Source: Epithemia pelagica
Lineage: Eukaryota; Bacillariophyta; Bacillariophyceae; Surirellales; Surirellaceae
Length of the DNA stretch: 64,000 nt
Reading direction: 5' to 3'
Assembly (NCBI GenBank): GCA_946965045.2
Contig: OX337242.1
Coordinates: 1,736,001 to 1,800,000 of the forward strand
In this document: in pieces, positions 23,471 to 33,204 of the stretch
How positions within the stretch are numbered: the first letter of the stretch is position 1
How the letters are laid out: every line of letters begins with the position of its first letter
Made by a program: the position numbers and the translations under genes
Notes under the pieces: generated by a model
What the model saw: the letters and a program-made list of their open reading frames with translations, nothing else
Database searches by the model: none
Told to the model about the DNA's origin: nothing

Positions 23471-25621
23471 TTAAGTCATCGTCAACAGCAAAGTCACCAT
23501 GATAGTACCAAGGGTGGCAACATTGCGAATGACGTGAGCATCGGATCCACTTCCAATATCAGGGGGACTTGAAATGCAGTTTTGGCAGTTGAAGAGACCT
23601 TTGGGGTCAACCTTTGCCTTGATCTCTTGCAAGCGCTTGAGCCTCTGGGTGCCATATATAGCTTCTTGTGGAGAAAAACATTTCTCGGCCCTCTCCTCCC
23701 ATGTCCAATTGGCAGGACAAGGTTTGGTCCAATCCGACTTGATTGGCCCCGCGGCAACCGCGCCCAGATGGTTTGAGCCAAAAAGGCCAGGAAAGTCGCC
23801 ACCAACAAAATCCGTTCCACCAAATATCAGCTCAAAATATTTGGGATCCGTATCTTCCGCCCATATCATAAAACCTGCATCACGATGAGGCTGAGAAAGA
23901 GAATTTGCCTGGTCACTAGTACCATCAGCGTGTGCAAAGTACAGTACATCCACAAAAGTAGAGTAATCCAGTGCAGCCAGATCTTCAATAATATCCAGAG
24001 CCTTCTGCTTTGGAATTAGCACAGGCAAATTTTCTCCAATACCCTGGTTCCAGGTAGGTGATGGAATATCCATCCCCAAGCCTGCCAAACGATGACCTTC
24101 AGGATAAAGGATAGCCGTAACATAATCGGCTTGAATAGTGGCCGTAGTCATGTTTGCAGCGGCCCAGTCGACCAGTGCTTCTGGCAGTCCCATTTCATTT
24201 ATCATGACTGAGCGTTGTTCATTGACCCGAGTCGTCCATGCTGACATCACAGCTTCTACAGCATCTCCAAAGCAAAAGAAACCAGCACCCGCAGGTTTTC
24301 CACATTTGAGACCTTGTTCCGCGGTGACACCTGTCACTGAATCAGGATCCAACATGATGTCCAAGAAGAAACGATGCCAGACTGTTGTAAGCTTTGAGAA
24401 TGTTGGCAAGCACGTGGGTTCCGTACTATCGCAAAAATTAAAATCCTCAGTAGAAATTTCAATATACGCAACGGTCCCGGGATAGGTTTGCAACTGGAGA
24501 TGGGTCGAGACAACAATGCCCCATGTTCCGCCTCCTCCACCACGGACTGCAAACCACAAGTCATCAAAATTGATATCGTTGGCGCAAGCCTCCCAGACAT
24601 ATTCCGATTCATCATCAGTGAAAGGGTTGCTGTTACACACACCGCTAACTTTGGTTGTCTTGGGGTACCTGAATCCATCTGCGTCTTCCCATTCGGTGGG
24701 ACCAAACTTGACATGAGAACCATCCGCCAAAACCATTTCAAGTTGGAGGACTTGATCGACACCAAAACCGAATGTACGACCCATTTGGGTTCCACCCAAA
24801 CCTCCTTGCCAAGTCCATCCCATTGGAGTGACAGTCGCGGCCCCACCTCCAACAGGATGATACTTATAAACGCCAGCGTTATCATTGAAGGTCTTCACAG
24901 CTGTGTAAAACTCACCAAAGTTCTCCCCGCCTCCAACACGAATAGTGGCGGGGCAATTTCGAGCTAAGGCCAGCTTACACGCCTGATTGTCCAGATCAGC
25001 GCTAATGTCCCCATCTTCCGGGGTACATTCTTCCAAGCTGGTTGCAGAAAACTTGGGCAAGGAGGGAGTATGAATCAAGATAGTGTCTTTCTTGGTAGAA
25101 GCGCCTGCGTAACTATGACCACTGTTCTTAACAGAAAGTTCCACGCCGTTCTCGGCCGCAAAATTCACCGCTTCCACAATGTCAGAAACGGTCACTGGCT
25201 GCACTACCTTGAAAGGGAGATTGAAACGATAGTTGTTTGGATCCAGGAGTACGTCTATTGCTTCTTGTGGCGCTGGTTGACGGGGAATTCCATTGAACTC
25301 AAGAAATTCGCCATAGGTAGTTGCATTAGAGGGACTACACATTTTGTATCCACAGACTGCAAAGTGCATGCATAGTCCTGATGGTTTGGCAACGAGATCA
25401 TGTTGCGAAAGTTCCCCAATGGGAGTGTTGAGAAAGGTTTCGGTACACTCTTCAATGTATTTTGCAGTGGATGCATCCACAAGGGCACTGGAAGAACTGA
25501 GCTTTGAAGCAAGACCATCCCAGTCCAGATCCGACAGGCTGGCTTGAGCCTGGAAAATGGACGCTGACATTACAATCAGAAGGAAGGTCTTTGAAGACGA
25601 AAAAGAAATCGGGTTCAACAT
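23471..25621 (-). CDS. Secreted FAD-linked oxidase, berberine-bridge-enzyme type
   Basis: This is an intact 716-aa single exon. Residues 1-28 form a signal peptide ending QAQA. A PCMH-type FAD-binding domain (about 130-370) includes NSGHSYAGAS, where His169 is the expected covalent flavin attachment site. RVGGGENFGEFYTAV, PVGGGAATVTPMGWTWQGGLGG and GGGGGTWGIV follow. The second covalent cysteine of bicovalent BBE enzymes is not seen in the WTWQGG region, so monocovalent FAD is likely. The C-terminal BBE-like region has SQPHRDAGFMIWAEDTDPKYFE, and 'VDPKGLFNCQNCI' matches the family's terminal VDPxxxFxxxQSI. The last 22 residues are hydrophobic (NVATLGTIMVTLLLTM), compatible with a GPI signal or membrane anchor. 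Such enzymes oxidise sugars or alkaloids with O2, making H2O2. Substrate is unknown; surface-attached carbohydrate oxidation is an inference. Confidence 0.8.
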   Translation of the reverse strand: MLNPISFSSSKTFLLIVMSASIFQAQASLSDLDWDGLASKLSSSSALVDASTAKYIEECTETFLNTPIGELSQHDLVAKPSGLCMHFAVCGYKMCSPSNATTYGEFLEFNGIPRQPAPQEAIDVLLDPNNYRFNLPFKVVQPVTVSDIVEAVNFAAENGVELSVKNSGHSYAGASTKKDTILIHTPSLPKFSATSLEECTPEDGDISADLDNQACKLALARNCPATIRVGGGENFGEFYTAVKTFNDNAGVYKYHPVGGGAATVTPMGWTWQGGLGGTQMGRTFGFGVDQVLQLEMVLADGSHVKFGPTEWEDADGFRYPKTTKVSGVCNSNPFTDDESEYVWEACANDINFDDLWFAVRGGGGGTWGIVVSTHLQLQTYPGTVAYIEISTEDFNFCDSTEPTCLPTFSKLTTVWHRFFLDIMLDPDSVTGVTAEQGLKCGKPAGAGFFCFGDAVEAVMSAWTTRVNEQRSVMINEMGLPEALVDWAAANMTTATIQADYVTAILYPEGHRLAGLGMDIPSPTWNQGIGENLPVLIPKQKALDIIEDLAALDYSTFVDVLYFAHADGTSDQANSLSQPHRDAGFMIWAEDTDPKYFELIFGGTDFVGGDFPGLFGSNHLGAVAAGPIKSDWTKPCPANWTWEERAEKCFSPQEAIYGTQRLKRLQEIKAKVDPKGLFNCQNCISSPPDIGSGSDAHVIRNVATLGTIMVTLLLTMT

Positions 25622-25668
25622 GGTCCGGTGAAGAATGCTAGTATGTTTCTGAGAATTTTAGAAGACTT

Positions 25669-26185
25669 TCAAAGGTTAGCTTGGGTATTTTCAACTTTCA
25701 AGATAACAAAGAAGCCTCCCACAAATTGTTTGTAACAAGAGCAAATGAAAGCTCGATATTGTGCAACAATTCTGCGTACCTTTCGAGACTCCCAATCCAG
25801 CAAGCAATCGGCCAGAAAGAAGAAGCGAAGATTTGCTTGTTTCAACGCTTTGTTTGAAAGATTTTTGAGATCATCAATGATTGCGATGTGTCTTTGAAGA
25901 TTGCACAAAATGACCGAGTGCGATCGCAGTTTGTGTCGTTCGGGCGAGAGAGCATTACCAGTTTCATGGCCGGCAACCAAGGCAATCCCATTCAACTCAC
26001 CAGTGATTCGGCTACCGATTGGATCTTTTCCGCGACACAATTTCCGCAATCTCTCGGCCGTCGACCGGACCGAACCGTGGTACCCATGCGATCATTTTTC
26101 ATTTTGGCTTCGGGAGAACAATGCAACCACGCATCTCCATCCGTTTCGAGATAGTTCAATCCCTCTGGTCCTGTGGGTTTCAGCC
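25669..26185 (-). other. Possible exon(s) of an unrecognised gene
   Basis: Minus-strand sequence from about 26049 has a coding-like frame (NLSNKALKQANLRFFFLADCLLDWESRK) that ends at a good splice donor, AAAG|GTACGC, with the exon end at 25780. A second frame upstream reaches a GTGAGT donor near 25995. I do not recognise the product. It may be the 3' part of the broken phosphatase locus or a separate gene. Low confidence. Confidence 0.25.
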
Positions 26186-26209
26186 CTCGCACATCAACAT
26201 TAACGGATT

Positions 26210-26515
26210 TACTTCTTTTCATCATCGTCGTCATCATCGTCAGGAATGAGTTTGTCCGGATCTTCATCCAAAAGTTCGGCCAATTCTTCCCGGGTACGGC
26301 CCGGAAACTGGAATGCACCAAGGTTTCATCCAAATCCAAGACCAAACACTTTTTGGTCTAGAATATCCGAAGTCAACTCGAGCGCTTTTTGCTTCTTCTT
26401 TTTTTCTCCTTCTTTTTTCCCCTCTTCTTCTGCCAGATCCCCCTATATTTTCATTCCGACAATTGAGCCGATCCGGATACTCACGGAGCTCTCGCCATCG
26501 AAGATTTTGCCACAG
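26210..26515 (-). pseudogene. SCP/FCP1-type phosphatase remnant, 3' part
   Basis: Minus-strand sequence encodes CGKIFDGESS, then a GTGAGT donor, a roughly 115-bp intron ending TTCTAG, then KKCLVLDLDETLVHSSF. This carries the DxDxT catalytic motif of small CTD phosphatases (HAD superfamily). After FRAVPG the expected rest of the domain is missing. A different frame instead gives an acidic end (EELAELLDEDPDKLIPDDDD, then stop). The upstream half lies 6.2 kb away, beyond the Copia-1 element, at 32741 and above, and joins in frame once the 4-bp target duplication ACAG is counted once (LAIWQDC/GKIFDG). The gene is therefore split by the transposon and was apparently incomplete already. Confidence 0.6.
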
Positions 26516-26628
26516 CAAGAAAGGCGACTGATATTAAGCGAGTTTTGGGCGAGTAGCTAACCCATGAGGGACGCGTAGCTTAATGCTCACTATTCTAGTT
26601 TTTCACTTGGTATCACACGCGTAATTTG
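26516..26628 (+). repeat. Copia-1 5' LTR (113 bp)
   Basis: Identical to 32628-32740. The LTR begins CAAGAAAGG and ends GTAATTTG, so it lacks canonical TG...CA ends. Directly after it, TGGTTTATCAGACCC (26627-26641) resembles the TGGTATCAGAGC primer site for initiator tRNA-Met used by many Copia elements. Confidence 0.85.
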
Positions 26629-27060
26629 GTTTATCAGACCCATCTGCATTAACCGATGAAGGAGATGTCACACCACCATGGCCTGGGAAGGTCGCGAAAT
26701 ATCTAGATCATTCGCTTGGAAGAATGACTGCCCTAGGTTGGATACCTGTACTCCCTTTCATCTCACTAATATCTCGCCTGCAACGGGGCTCGAGATGGAT
26801 GATTGTGGTGTGTGGTCAGCGTATGCGCACACACCGGGCAATGGCGGACGCGCCGCACATCCTGCCGTTGAAGGATGCCGCTATACGGACATGTCCATTA
26901 CTTAAATGGCGTGCGCCGTCCTAGCACCTTACGCAAGCACTCCAACTCCGATTCTACCGCTCGCTCGCAAGTAGAATACAGACCATGAAGTGAAAATTCC
27001 CCCAAAACTAATGAAGCTCACTTCGCTGGAAAGTCCGAACAAGTCCGAAAAAGAAGAACA
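26629..27060 (+). other. Copia-1 leader with putative primer-binding site
   Basis: This 432-bp untranslated leader lies between the 5' LTR and the gag ATG. Its first bases form the putative primer-binding site. The rest contains no open frame I can support. Confidence 0.6.
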
Positions 27061-28476
27061 ATGGCAGCACCGAATCCTATGCAACTACTGAACATGTATT
27101 TGGATGTCGTCCTGCAGATTAACGATCCAGCAGTTCGTACTGCTCTCAATGGTCAAGGCCTAACCTCCGTCTACGACTTTGAAGCCCTCAGCGAGGCAGA
27201 CGTCGCCGAAATTTGTACCAACGCTCGTAAACCTGGTGGCCTCATCCCCAACCCTGATCCGGCTGGAGTGCCAGCAATGATAGCTAATCCAGGAGTCCTC
27301 ATCGGGCACCTGGTTGAAAAGAAACTCAAGATGCTCCGTTACTACATCGTTCACATTGGGAAAATCAATCGCACTTTCGCTGCAGTTCCACCTACGATGA
27401 ATGACTTGACCCTGTTGTATCGGTTCAAAGAAGCTGAAGACGAGTATGACAACGAAGTTGAACTACCTGGGAAACTCAGCAGTGTTGATAATATTCGAGT
27501 CGTTCTTGAAGATTTGGATAACTATTTGGAACGCAAGCGTGGAGCAACTGGAATTCCCCTTGCTGCCTATGTGAGAGAAAACCCCGACGTCCAACCGGAA
27601 ACGACAGATCCAAATGGGTTTGGCACCCCAACCATTTTAGCTGAAATGATTCGGCGCGCATCGCACCAAGGCCCTACAGCAACCACCGACATGGTTGCCG
27701 TATGGGAAGTAATTCGACATATTACTCATGACGGTCCTGGCTGGGGATGGGTGATGTCCTTCGCCCGCACCCGCAATGGACGTGCTGCATACTTGGCCCT
27801 TAAGACGCACTACCTAGGTGACGCCTTTCAGTCTCGTCTCCGAGCCAAAGCCGATCAGATCTTGGAAAGCACCTACTTCGACGGTTCCAAACGCAACTTC
27901 ACATATGAACGATATATCGAAACATTGCAACGTGCCTTTACGGATCTCGAATCCACAGGCGAAAACGTCAGTGAGGAAAGAAAAGTTAGAATCTTGATGA
28001 CTGGTACCTCAGATTCTCGGCTTGAAAGCGCTAAGAATCAAATCTTGGCGACGCCATTCTTGCGTTCAACCTTCGAGAACGCATCTAATTTCCTTGCAGA
28101 AGTATTGGACAGCAAGGTATCCTACAGCGCAGCAAGTAGGAAACAAGCAAGAATCTCTGGAGTATCGACTTCTAAACCGAATAAAGGAAGTGGAAAGAAG
28201 AATGAAAATAAGAAAGAGAGAGAAGTCACTGATCGCTATTATAAACCCAATGAATGGGCTAAGTTAAGCGGAGAAGAGCGTCAAAGGGTACGAGACGCAA
28301 GAGAAAAGCGTGACAAGAGGCGTGGAGTTGGAGCAATCTCAAGCAAATCCAACAAGAACCCGCGTACCAATGGAGACGAAACACCCAACATTTCGGATGA
28401 ATCGTCTGATGGTCATGATAACGACACAAAGGGTGTCGGCGCTATCATGAGCCAACGTAAGAAGAGAAGCGTTTGA
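27061..28476 (+). CDS. gag: Copia-1 Gag
   Basis: This 471-aa protein begins MAAPNPMQLLNMYLDV after AAGAACA. It is mostly helical, ends in a Lys/Arg-rich tail, and has no CCHC zinc knuckle that I can see. Position directly after the LTR leader and directly before pol identifies it as Gag, the capsid-forming protein. The N-terminal 'L-x-D-V-V...LNGQGLTSVYDFEAL' region resembles helix-hairpin segments seen in related diatom Copia gags. It ends in TGA (28474-28476), followed by CAC AAT GTG ATG in the same frame as pol, so a Gag-Pol fusion would need only readthrough of one UGA. Confidence 0.75.
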   Translation: MAAPNPMQLLNMYLDVVLQINDPAVRTALNGQGLTSVYDFEALSEADVAEICTNARKPGGLIPNPDPAGVPAMIANPGVLIGHLVEKKLKMLRYYIVHIGKINRTFAAVPPTMNDLTLLYRFKEAEDEYDNEVELPGKLSSVDNIRVVLEDLDNYLERKRGATGIPLAAYVRENPDVQPETTDPNGFGTPTILAEMIRRASHQGPTATTDMVAVWEVIRHITHDGPGWGWVMSFARTRNGRAAYLALKTHYLGDAFQSRLRAKADQILESTYFDGSKRNFTYERYIETLQRAFTDLESTGENVSEERKVRILMTGTSDSRLESAKNQILATPFLRSTFENASNFLAEVLDSKVSYSAASRKQARISGVSTSKPNKGSGKKNENKKEREVTDRYYKPNEWAKLSGEERQRVRDAREKRDKRRGVGAISSKSNKNPRTNGDETPNISDESSDGHDNDTKGVGAIMSQRKKRSV

Positions 28477-31400
28477 CACAATGTGATGTCTGCAACAACT
28501 TCTCGTGAGATTTCGGTTCCCCTAATCCGGTGTGAACTCGACAGTCATGCCGACACTTGCTGTCTGGGCAACTGTTACGTTCTGTATCAGACCGATACGG
28601 CAGACGTCAGTGGTTTTGTTGAGAGTCTGGGAAAGATTAAAGAGGCCAGCGTCATTACTGGTGTTTTAGCATATGATGATCCAGAGACTGGCCAAACGTT
28701 CCTCCTTTATTTCCACCAAGCTCTACACTTGCCGCAATTAAAAGACAAGTGCCTTCTTAATCCGAATCAAATGCGGGAGGCGGGGATTGAAGTCAATGAT
28801 ATCCCTTTGAAGTACTTGAAACCAGGGGACCGAAATGAAAGATCCCACAGCATCATTGCAAGGGATACAGAAATGGAAGAATTGCGAATCCCTCTCGACC
28901 TAATCGGCGTCTTAAGCCAATTTCGCACACGTAAGCCCACGAAGGAGGAGATTGATTCAATCGATCCTTCCTTTCGTATTGACATGACGAATGAACGACC
29001 CGAGTGGCAACCGAATGACTCAACACCAGATGTTGATGAAAGAACACTCAGGGAATCGATACAGACGAACGTAGTAAATGCAACACGTGAGCGGACGATC
29101 AATCTCGCAATGACCAAGACTCTCCAAGTCAACAATCGCGCCATCCATGTCCACGTCTCAGACATTGGACATAGGCGAAAGGGGACAGTACGTCCGAATG
29201 AATTGGCACAACGATGGAATATTGGACTCCCCAGTGCAGAACGGACGTTCAATCAGACGACACAACTTGGTGTCCGTGAATTCACCGATCGAGGCGGCAG
29301 TCGACGTTTGAAACATACCGCATACCAATTGCGACATCGTCGATTACGAGCAGACGTGTACACTGACACTCTGTTCTCAGAGACCAAGTCTCTTGATCAA
29401 AATACATGCGGGCAAATATTCGCTACGGACTTTGGTTGGGTGCATTTTATCCCTATGAGAAAGAAAAGTGAAGCACCGACAACATTGCCAGCTGTCTTTG
29501 ACAGCTATGGCATCTTCAACCACATTATTCCAGACAATGCACCAGAACTAACCTCGCAAGAATTTCGGAAGGTAGCCCACAAGTACGGGTGCCGGATAAA
29601 ACCAGTGGAAGCATGGACGCCCAACCAAAACCTGGCTGAGGCCAATATTAGAGAATCAAAGCGTCTCTACCGCAGAGAAATGAGACGCAGCAATGCGCCA
29701 TCAGTACTCTGGGACCACTGTCTCATGCTGATGGCGGAGCGACGCTCCCATACGAGCTTTGGAAGTAATGTCAACGGTCCGCCCATTCAGCAACTCACTG
29801 GAGATACTCCGGACATTTCCCACTTGGTGGAGCATCGATGGTTCGATTTTGTGTGGTATAGTAACCCTGGTTTTGAGGGACGTAAACTCGGACGCTGGTT
29901 GGGTCCAAGTCATACGGTGGGTCAGGCAATGTGCGCAAAAAGGGCAAGATCGTGCATCGCACCTCTGTCTGGCCAATCAACAGAGATCTACAAATGGATG
30001 ATGCTCACAAAGCACAACAAACCACATATATGGAAAATTTACAAGCGGCCCTTGGTGACAGAATGGCGGGTATTCTGATTGATGCAGATGATGAACATGA
30101 TGCGGATACTCCCACGTTCGAAGCTTATGAAGACGACGAGCAGCCGGATGTTCGCATGCCGGAAGCAGATGATTATGCACCAGATGCATACGATAAACTC
30201 ATCTCTGCAAAAGTCATGTTGCCCCTAGGTGATGATCAACGAAAGGGGACTGTTCGGAGACGGAAACGAGACGCAGAAGGTCGAGTCCTCGGACACGCAT
30301 CGTCCAATCCATACTTGGACACAACACTTTACGAAGTCGAATTCGATGATGGCCATGTGCAATCCTATGCTGCCAACATTATAGCTGAAAATATTTACGA
30401 ACAGCTCGATGATGAGGGCAATCTATATCGAATGGTTGAAGAGATTACTGATCACAAGTCTGATAAAACGGCTGTTCCTCTCTCAGAGGGAGAATTCGAA
30501 TTGAACGGTCGCAAGCATAAGAAGAAGACCACTAGAGGATGGTCCTTATGCGTGCAATGGAAAGATGGCTCTTCAAGTTGGGAAGCCTTGAAGGATCTCA
30601 AGGAGTCGTATCCAATTGAAGTCGCTGAGTATGCGGTTGCGAACAAGATCGAGAAACAACCTGCATTCGCATGGTGGGTACCATTCACCCTCCGAAGGAG
30701 AACGAGGCTGATCAAAGCCGCCAAGATGACAAGATATATGCGTCAATCCCAAAAATACGGCATTGAGGTCCCCAAAACAGTAGAACGAGCACTCCAAATT
30801 GATCGTGAAACTGGCACGGACTATTGGCGAAAAGCTCTGAAACTGGAGATGTCGAAGATTTTTCCTGCTGTCAATATCTTGGACGACGGCGTAAATGAAC
30901 CAGTGGGGTATCAGGTAATCCCTTGTCACATCGTCTTTGATGTCAAGATGGATTTCACCCGAAAGGCCAGATATGTGGCCGGAGGACACAAAACTGAAGA
31001 GCCTGAGGCGCCCACATACGCAAGCGTCGTCAGTCGTGAAAGTGTGCGTATTGGATTTATGCTAGCGGCACTCAATGGATTGGAGATTCAAGCGGCTGAT
31101 ATTGCTGGTGCATACCTTAATGCTCCATGCCTTGAAAAGGTTTGCACACGGTGTGGTTTAGAATTCGGCACCGAGTACCAAGGTCGGATTGCGATTATAA
31201 CAAAGGCACTCTACGGCCTAAAGACTAGCGCCTACGCCTGGCGTGATCTCCTGTCCACAACCCTACAAGAAGACTTGGGCTATTTCCCATGCCGTGCTGA
31301 TCCTGACTGCTATTTGAGGAAAGCGACGAAAGGCAATGGAGAGCGTTATTACGAAATGCTATTCGTCTATACCGACGATATATTGATCATCTCTCACAAA

Positions 31401-32447
31401 CCAAAGGAGTCGCTCACAATGCTGGATCACCATTACTTACTGAAACCGGATTCGATTGGCGTTCCAAAGTATTATTTGGGATCCCAGGTACAAACATTTG
31501 ATATCAATAACGACGCTTCACAGCGATGTTGGGCGTTGAGTTCAGAGAAATATGCGAAAGCTGCCATAACGAATGTTGTATCATGGCTGGAAGACCGAGA
31601 TCGTAAACTGAAAACACGAGCTCCAAGTGTCTTGCCCAGTGGATATCGTCCTGAGTTGGACACAACCCCATATTGTGATCCTGAATTAATGTCGTTCTAC
31701 CAGCAGCAGATGGGCGTACTCCGTTGGCTAGTTGAATTGGGACGTATTGACATCGCTGCAGAGGTTTCAATGTTGGCTGGATTCTTAGCCGGCCCCAGAG
31801 AAGGTCATGTGGAGGCAATGCTGCACCTCTTTGCATACCTCAAGCTACATGAGCGTTCACAGCTGATCATGGACCCGTTGTATATTGAACTTGGTGATGA
31901 ACCGACAAGCGACTGGTCAGGTTTCTATCCAGGAGCCACGGAAGAAATACCTCCAGATGCACCCGAACCTTTAGGCAAGGCTGTCCAGATGACGGTCTTT
32001 GTCGACTCTGACCATGCAGGTGACCTCTTGACACGACGGTCCAGAACAGGAGTGCTTATCTATTTGAATAGAGCACCGATCTCATGGTACAGCAAGAAGC
32101 AAACCAGTGTCGAAACTTCGACTTTTGGTTCCGAATTTATGGCTCTCAAGGTTGGTGTGGAGATGCTGAAAGGATTACGGTACAAATTGAGAATGATGGG
32201 CATTCCTTTGGATGGACATGCACACGTGAGAGTAGACAACATGTCGGTCGTCTACAACAGTTCCTTACCAGAATCGACATTGCGCAAGAAGTCCAATTCA
32301 GTTGCGTATCACTTTGTACGAGAGAACGTTGCCAATGGGACATGCAAGATTGCGTTTGAGCCTTCCAAGACGAATCTAGCGGACTTGCTTACTAAGATTC
32401 AGACTGGTCCGGAACGAACAAGGTTGGCACAATTGATTCTGTTCTAA
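28477..32447 (+). CDS. pol: Copia-1 Pol (protease, integrase, chromodomain-like, RT, RNase H), one -1 frame change
   Basis: The first segment (28477-30078) continues the gag frame; the first ATG is 28486. It has the protease motif CELDSHADTCCLG, then an integrase whose usual HHCC zinc finger is absent. A helix-turn-helix-like stretch (ELAQRWNIGLPSAERTF) sits there instead. Candidate catalytic acids lie in FATDFGW, PDNAPELTSQEF and NLAEANIRE. At a GCAAAAAGG run (29934-29942) the frame must move back one base to continue as KKGKIVHRTSVW; the second segment runs to 32447. It holds a chromodomain-like region (about 30475-30660; KKTTRGWSLCVQWKDGSSSWEAL), the RT (VKMDFTRKARYVAGGH, ADIAGAYLNAP, YTDDILII near 31370) and RNase H (VFVDSDHAGDLL, TFGSEFMAL). 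The -1 change could be a lesion, an assembly error or a slip site. Confidence 0.85.
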
Positions 32448-32627
32448 TGCAACCCCGGAGTACGTTTCCCGCCCGACAAAGGGGACTGGGTACGTCCTGC
32501 ACGCCATACAGGGGCGCTCAAAAGCAGGTGTGGAGGAGATGGAAGAAGATATATGTTGATGTGATATTATGAAGTTGGCAAAATGTGACTATATCGTGAT
32601 GGTCCGACATAGCAATTGTGAGGGGAC

Positions 32628-32740
32628 CAAGAAAGGCGACTGATATTAAGCGAGTTTTGGGCGAGTAGCTAACCCATGAGGGACGCGTAGCTTAATGCTC
32701 ACTATTCTAGTTTTTCACTTGGTATCACACGCGTAATTTG
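32628..32740 (+). repeat. Copia-1 3' LTR (113 bp)
   Basis: Identical to the 5' copy. It is preceded by a purine-rich TGAGGGGA and followed by the target duplication ACAG and the upstream half of the interrupted phosphatase exon. Confidence 0.85.
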
Positions 32741-32960
32741 ACAGTCTTGCCAAATGGCAAGAAGATCTTGCGTTTGGGCATCGGTAAGATGTTCTTGTTG
32801 ATTAATCAACTCTTGTAGATCCGTAGGACAAAAAGGGTGAAACTCTTTTGGCCTTGCAATGGAAAAAGCCAAGAAATTGAAGATTCGGTGAACCAACTCT
32901 TTCGTCGATGTGAAAACGACAAAAATGAGAGTCTTAAATGGGTGAATGAAGGACTATAGA
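32741..32960 (-). pseudogene. SCP/FCP1-type phosphatase remnant, 5' part
   Basis: The minus-strand frame reads RPKEFHPFCPTDLQELINQQ...QTQDLLAIWQDC up to the Copia-1 insertion point. It continues across the element into GKIFDGESS at 26511. No start codon was identified, and upstream lies a (ATTGTT)n microsatellite. The catalytic motif is on the other side of the transposon. The original exon order and N-terminus are inference. Confidence 0.55.
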
Positions 32961-32969
32961 AAGTAGTAT

Positions 32970-33179
32970 TATTGTTATTGTTATTGTTATTGTTGTTGTT
33001 GTTGTTGTTGTTATTGTTATTGTTATTGTTAATCATTGTTATTGTTATTGTTATTGTTATTGTTATTGTTATTGTTATTGTTATTGTTATTGTTATTGTT
33101 GTTATTGTTGTTATTGTTGTTATTGTTGTTATTGTTGTTATTGTTGTTATTGTTATTGTTATTGTTATTGTTATTGTTG
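32970..33179. repeat. (ATTGTT)n / (GTT)n microsatellite
   Basis: About 210 bp of ATTGTT hexamers are interspersed with GTT and ATTGTTGTT variants. On the minus strand the array would read as poly-Asn. It ends abruptly at TGCTGTGTGTT. It may be 5' sequence of the disrupted phosphatase gene or a post-insertion expansion. Confidence 0.9.
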
Positions 33180-33204
33180 CTGTGTGTTTTTTGGGGCGTT
33201 GGGG

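Larger units (their letters stand above)
26516..32740 (+). mobile_element. Copia-1: Ty1/Copia-type (CoDi-like) LTR retrotransposon
   Basis: The 6225-bp element has identical 113-bp LTRs at its ends, flanked by ACAG on both sides (26512-26515 and 32741-32744). Its order is LTR, leader, gag (27061-28476), a TGA, then protease, integrase-like, chromodomain-like, RT and RNase H (to 32447). Protease-INT-RT order defines Copia. Identical LTRs indicate a recent insertion. The target is a phosphatase coding exon. A purine-rich stretch TGAGGGGA at about 32619-32626 lies just before the 3' LTR. Between pol and the 3' LTR is a roughly 180-bp noncoding tail. Confidence 0.9.
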
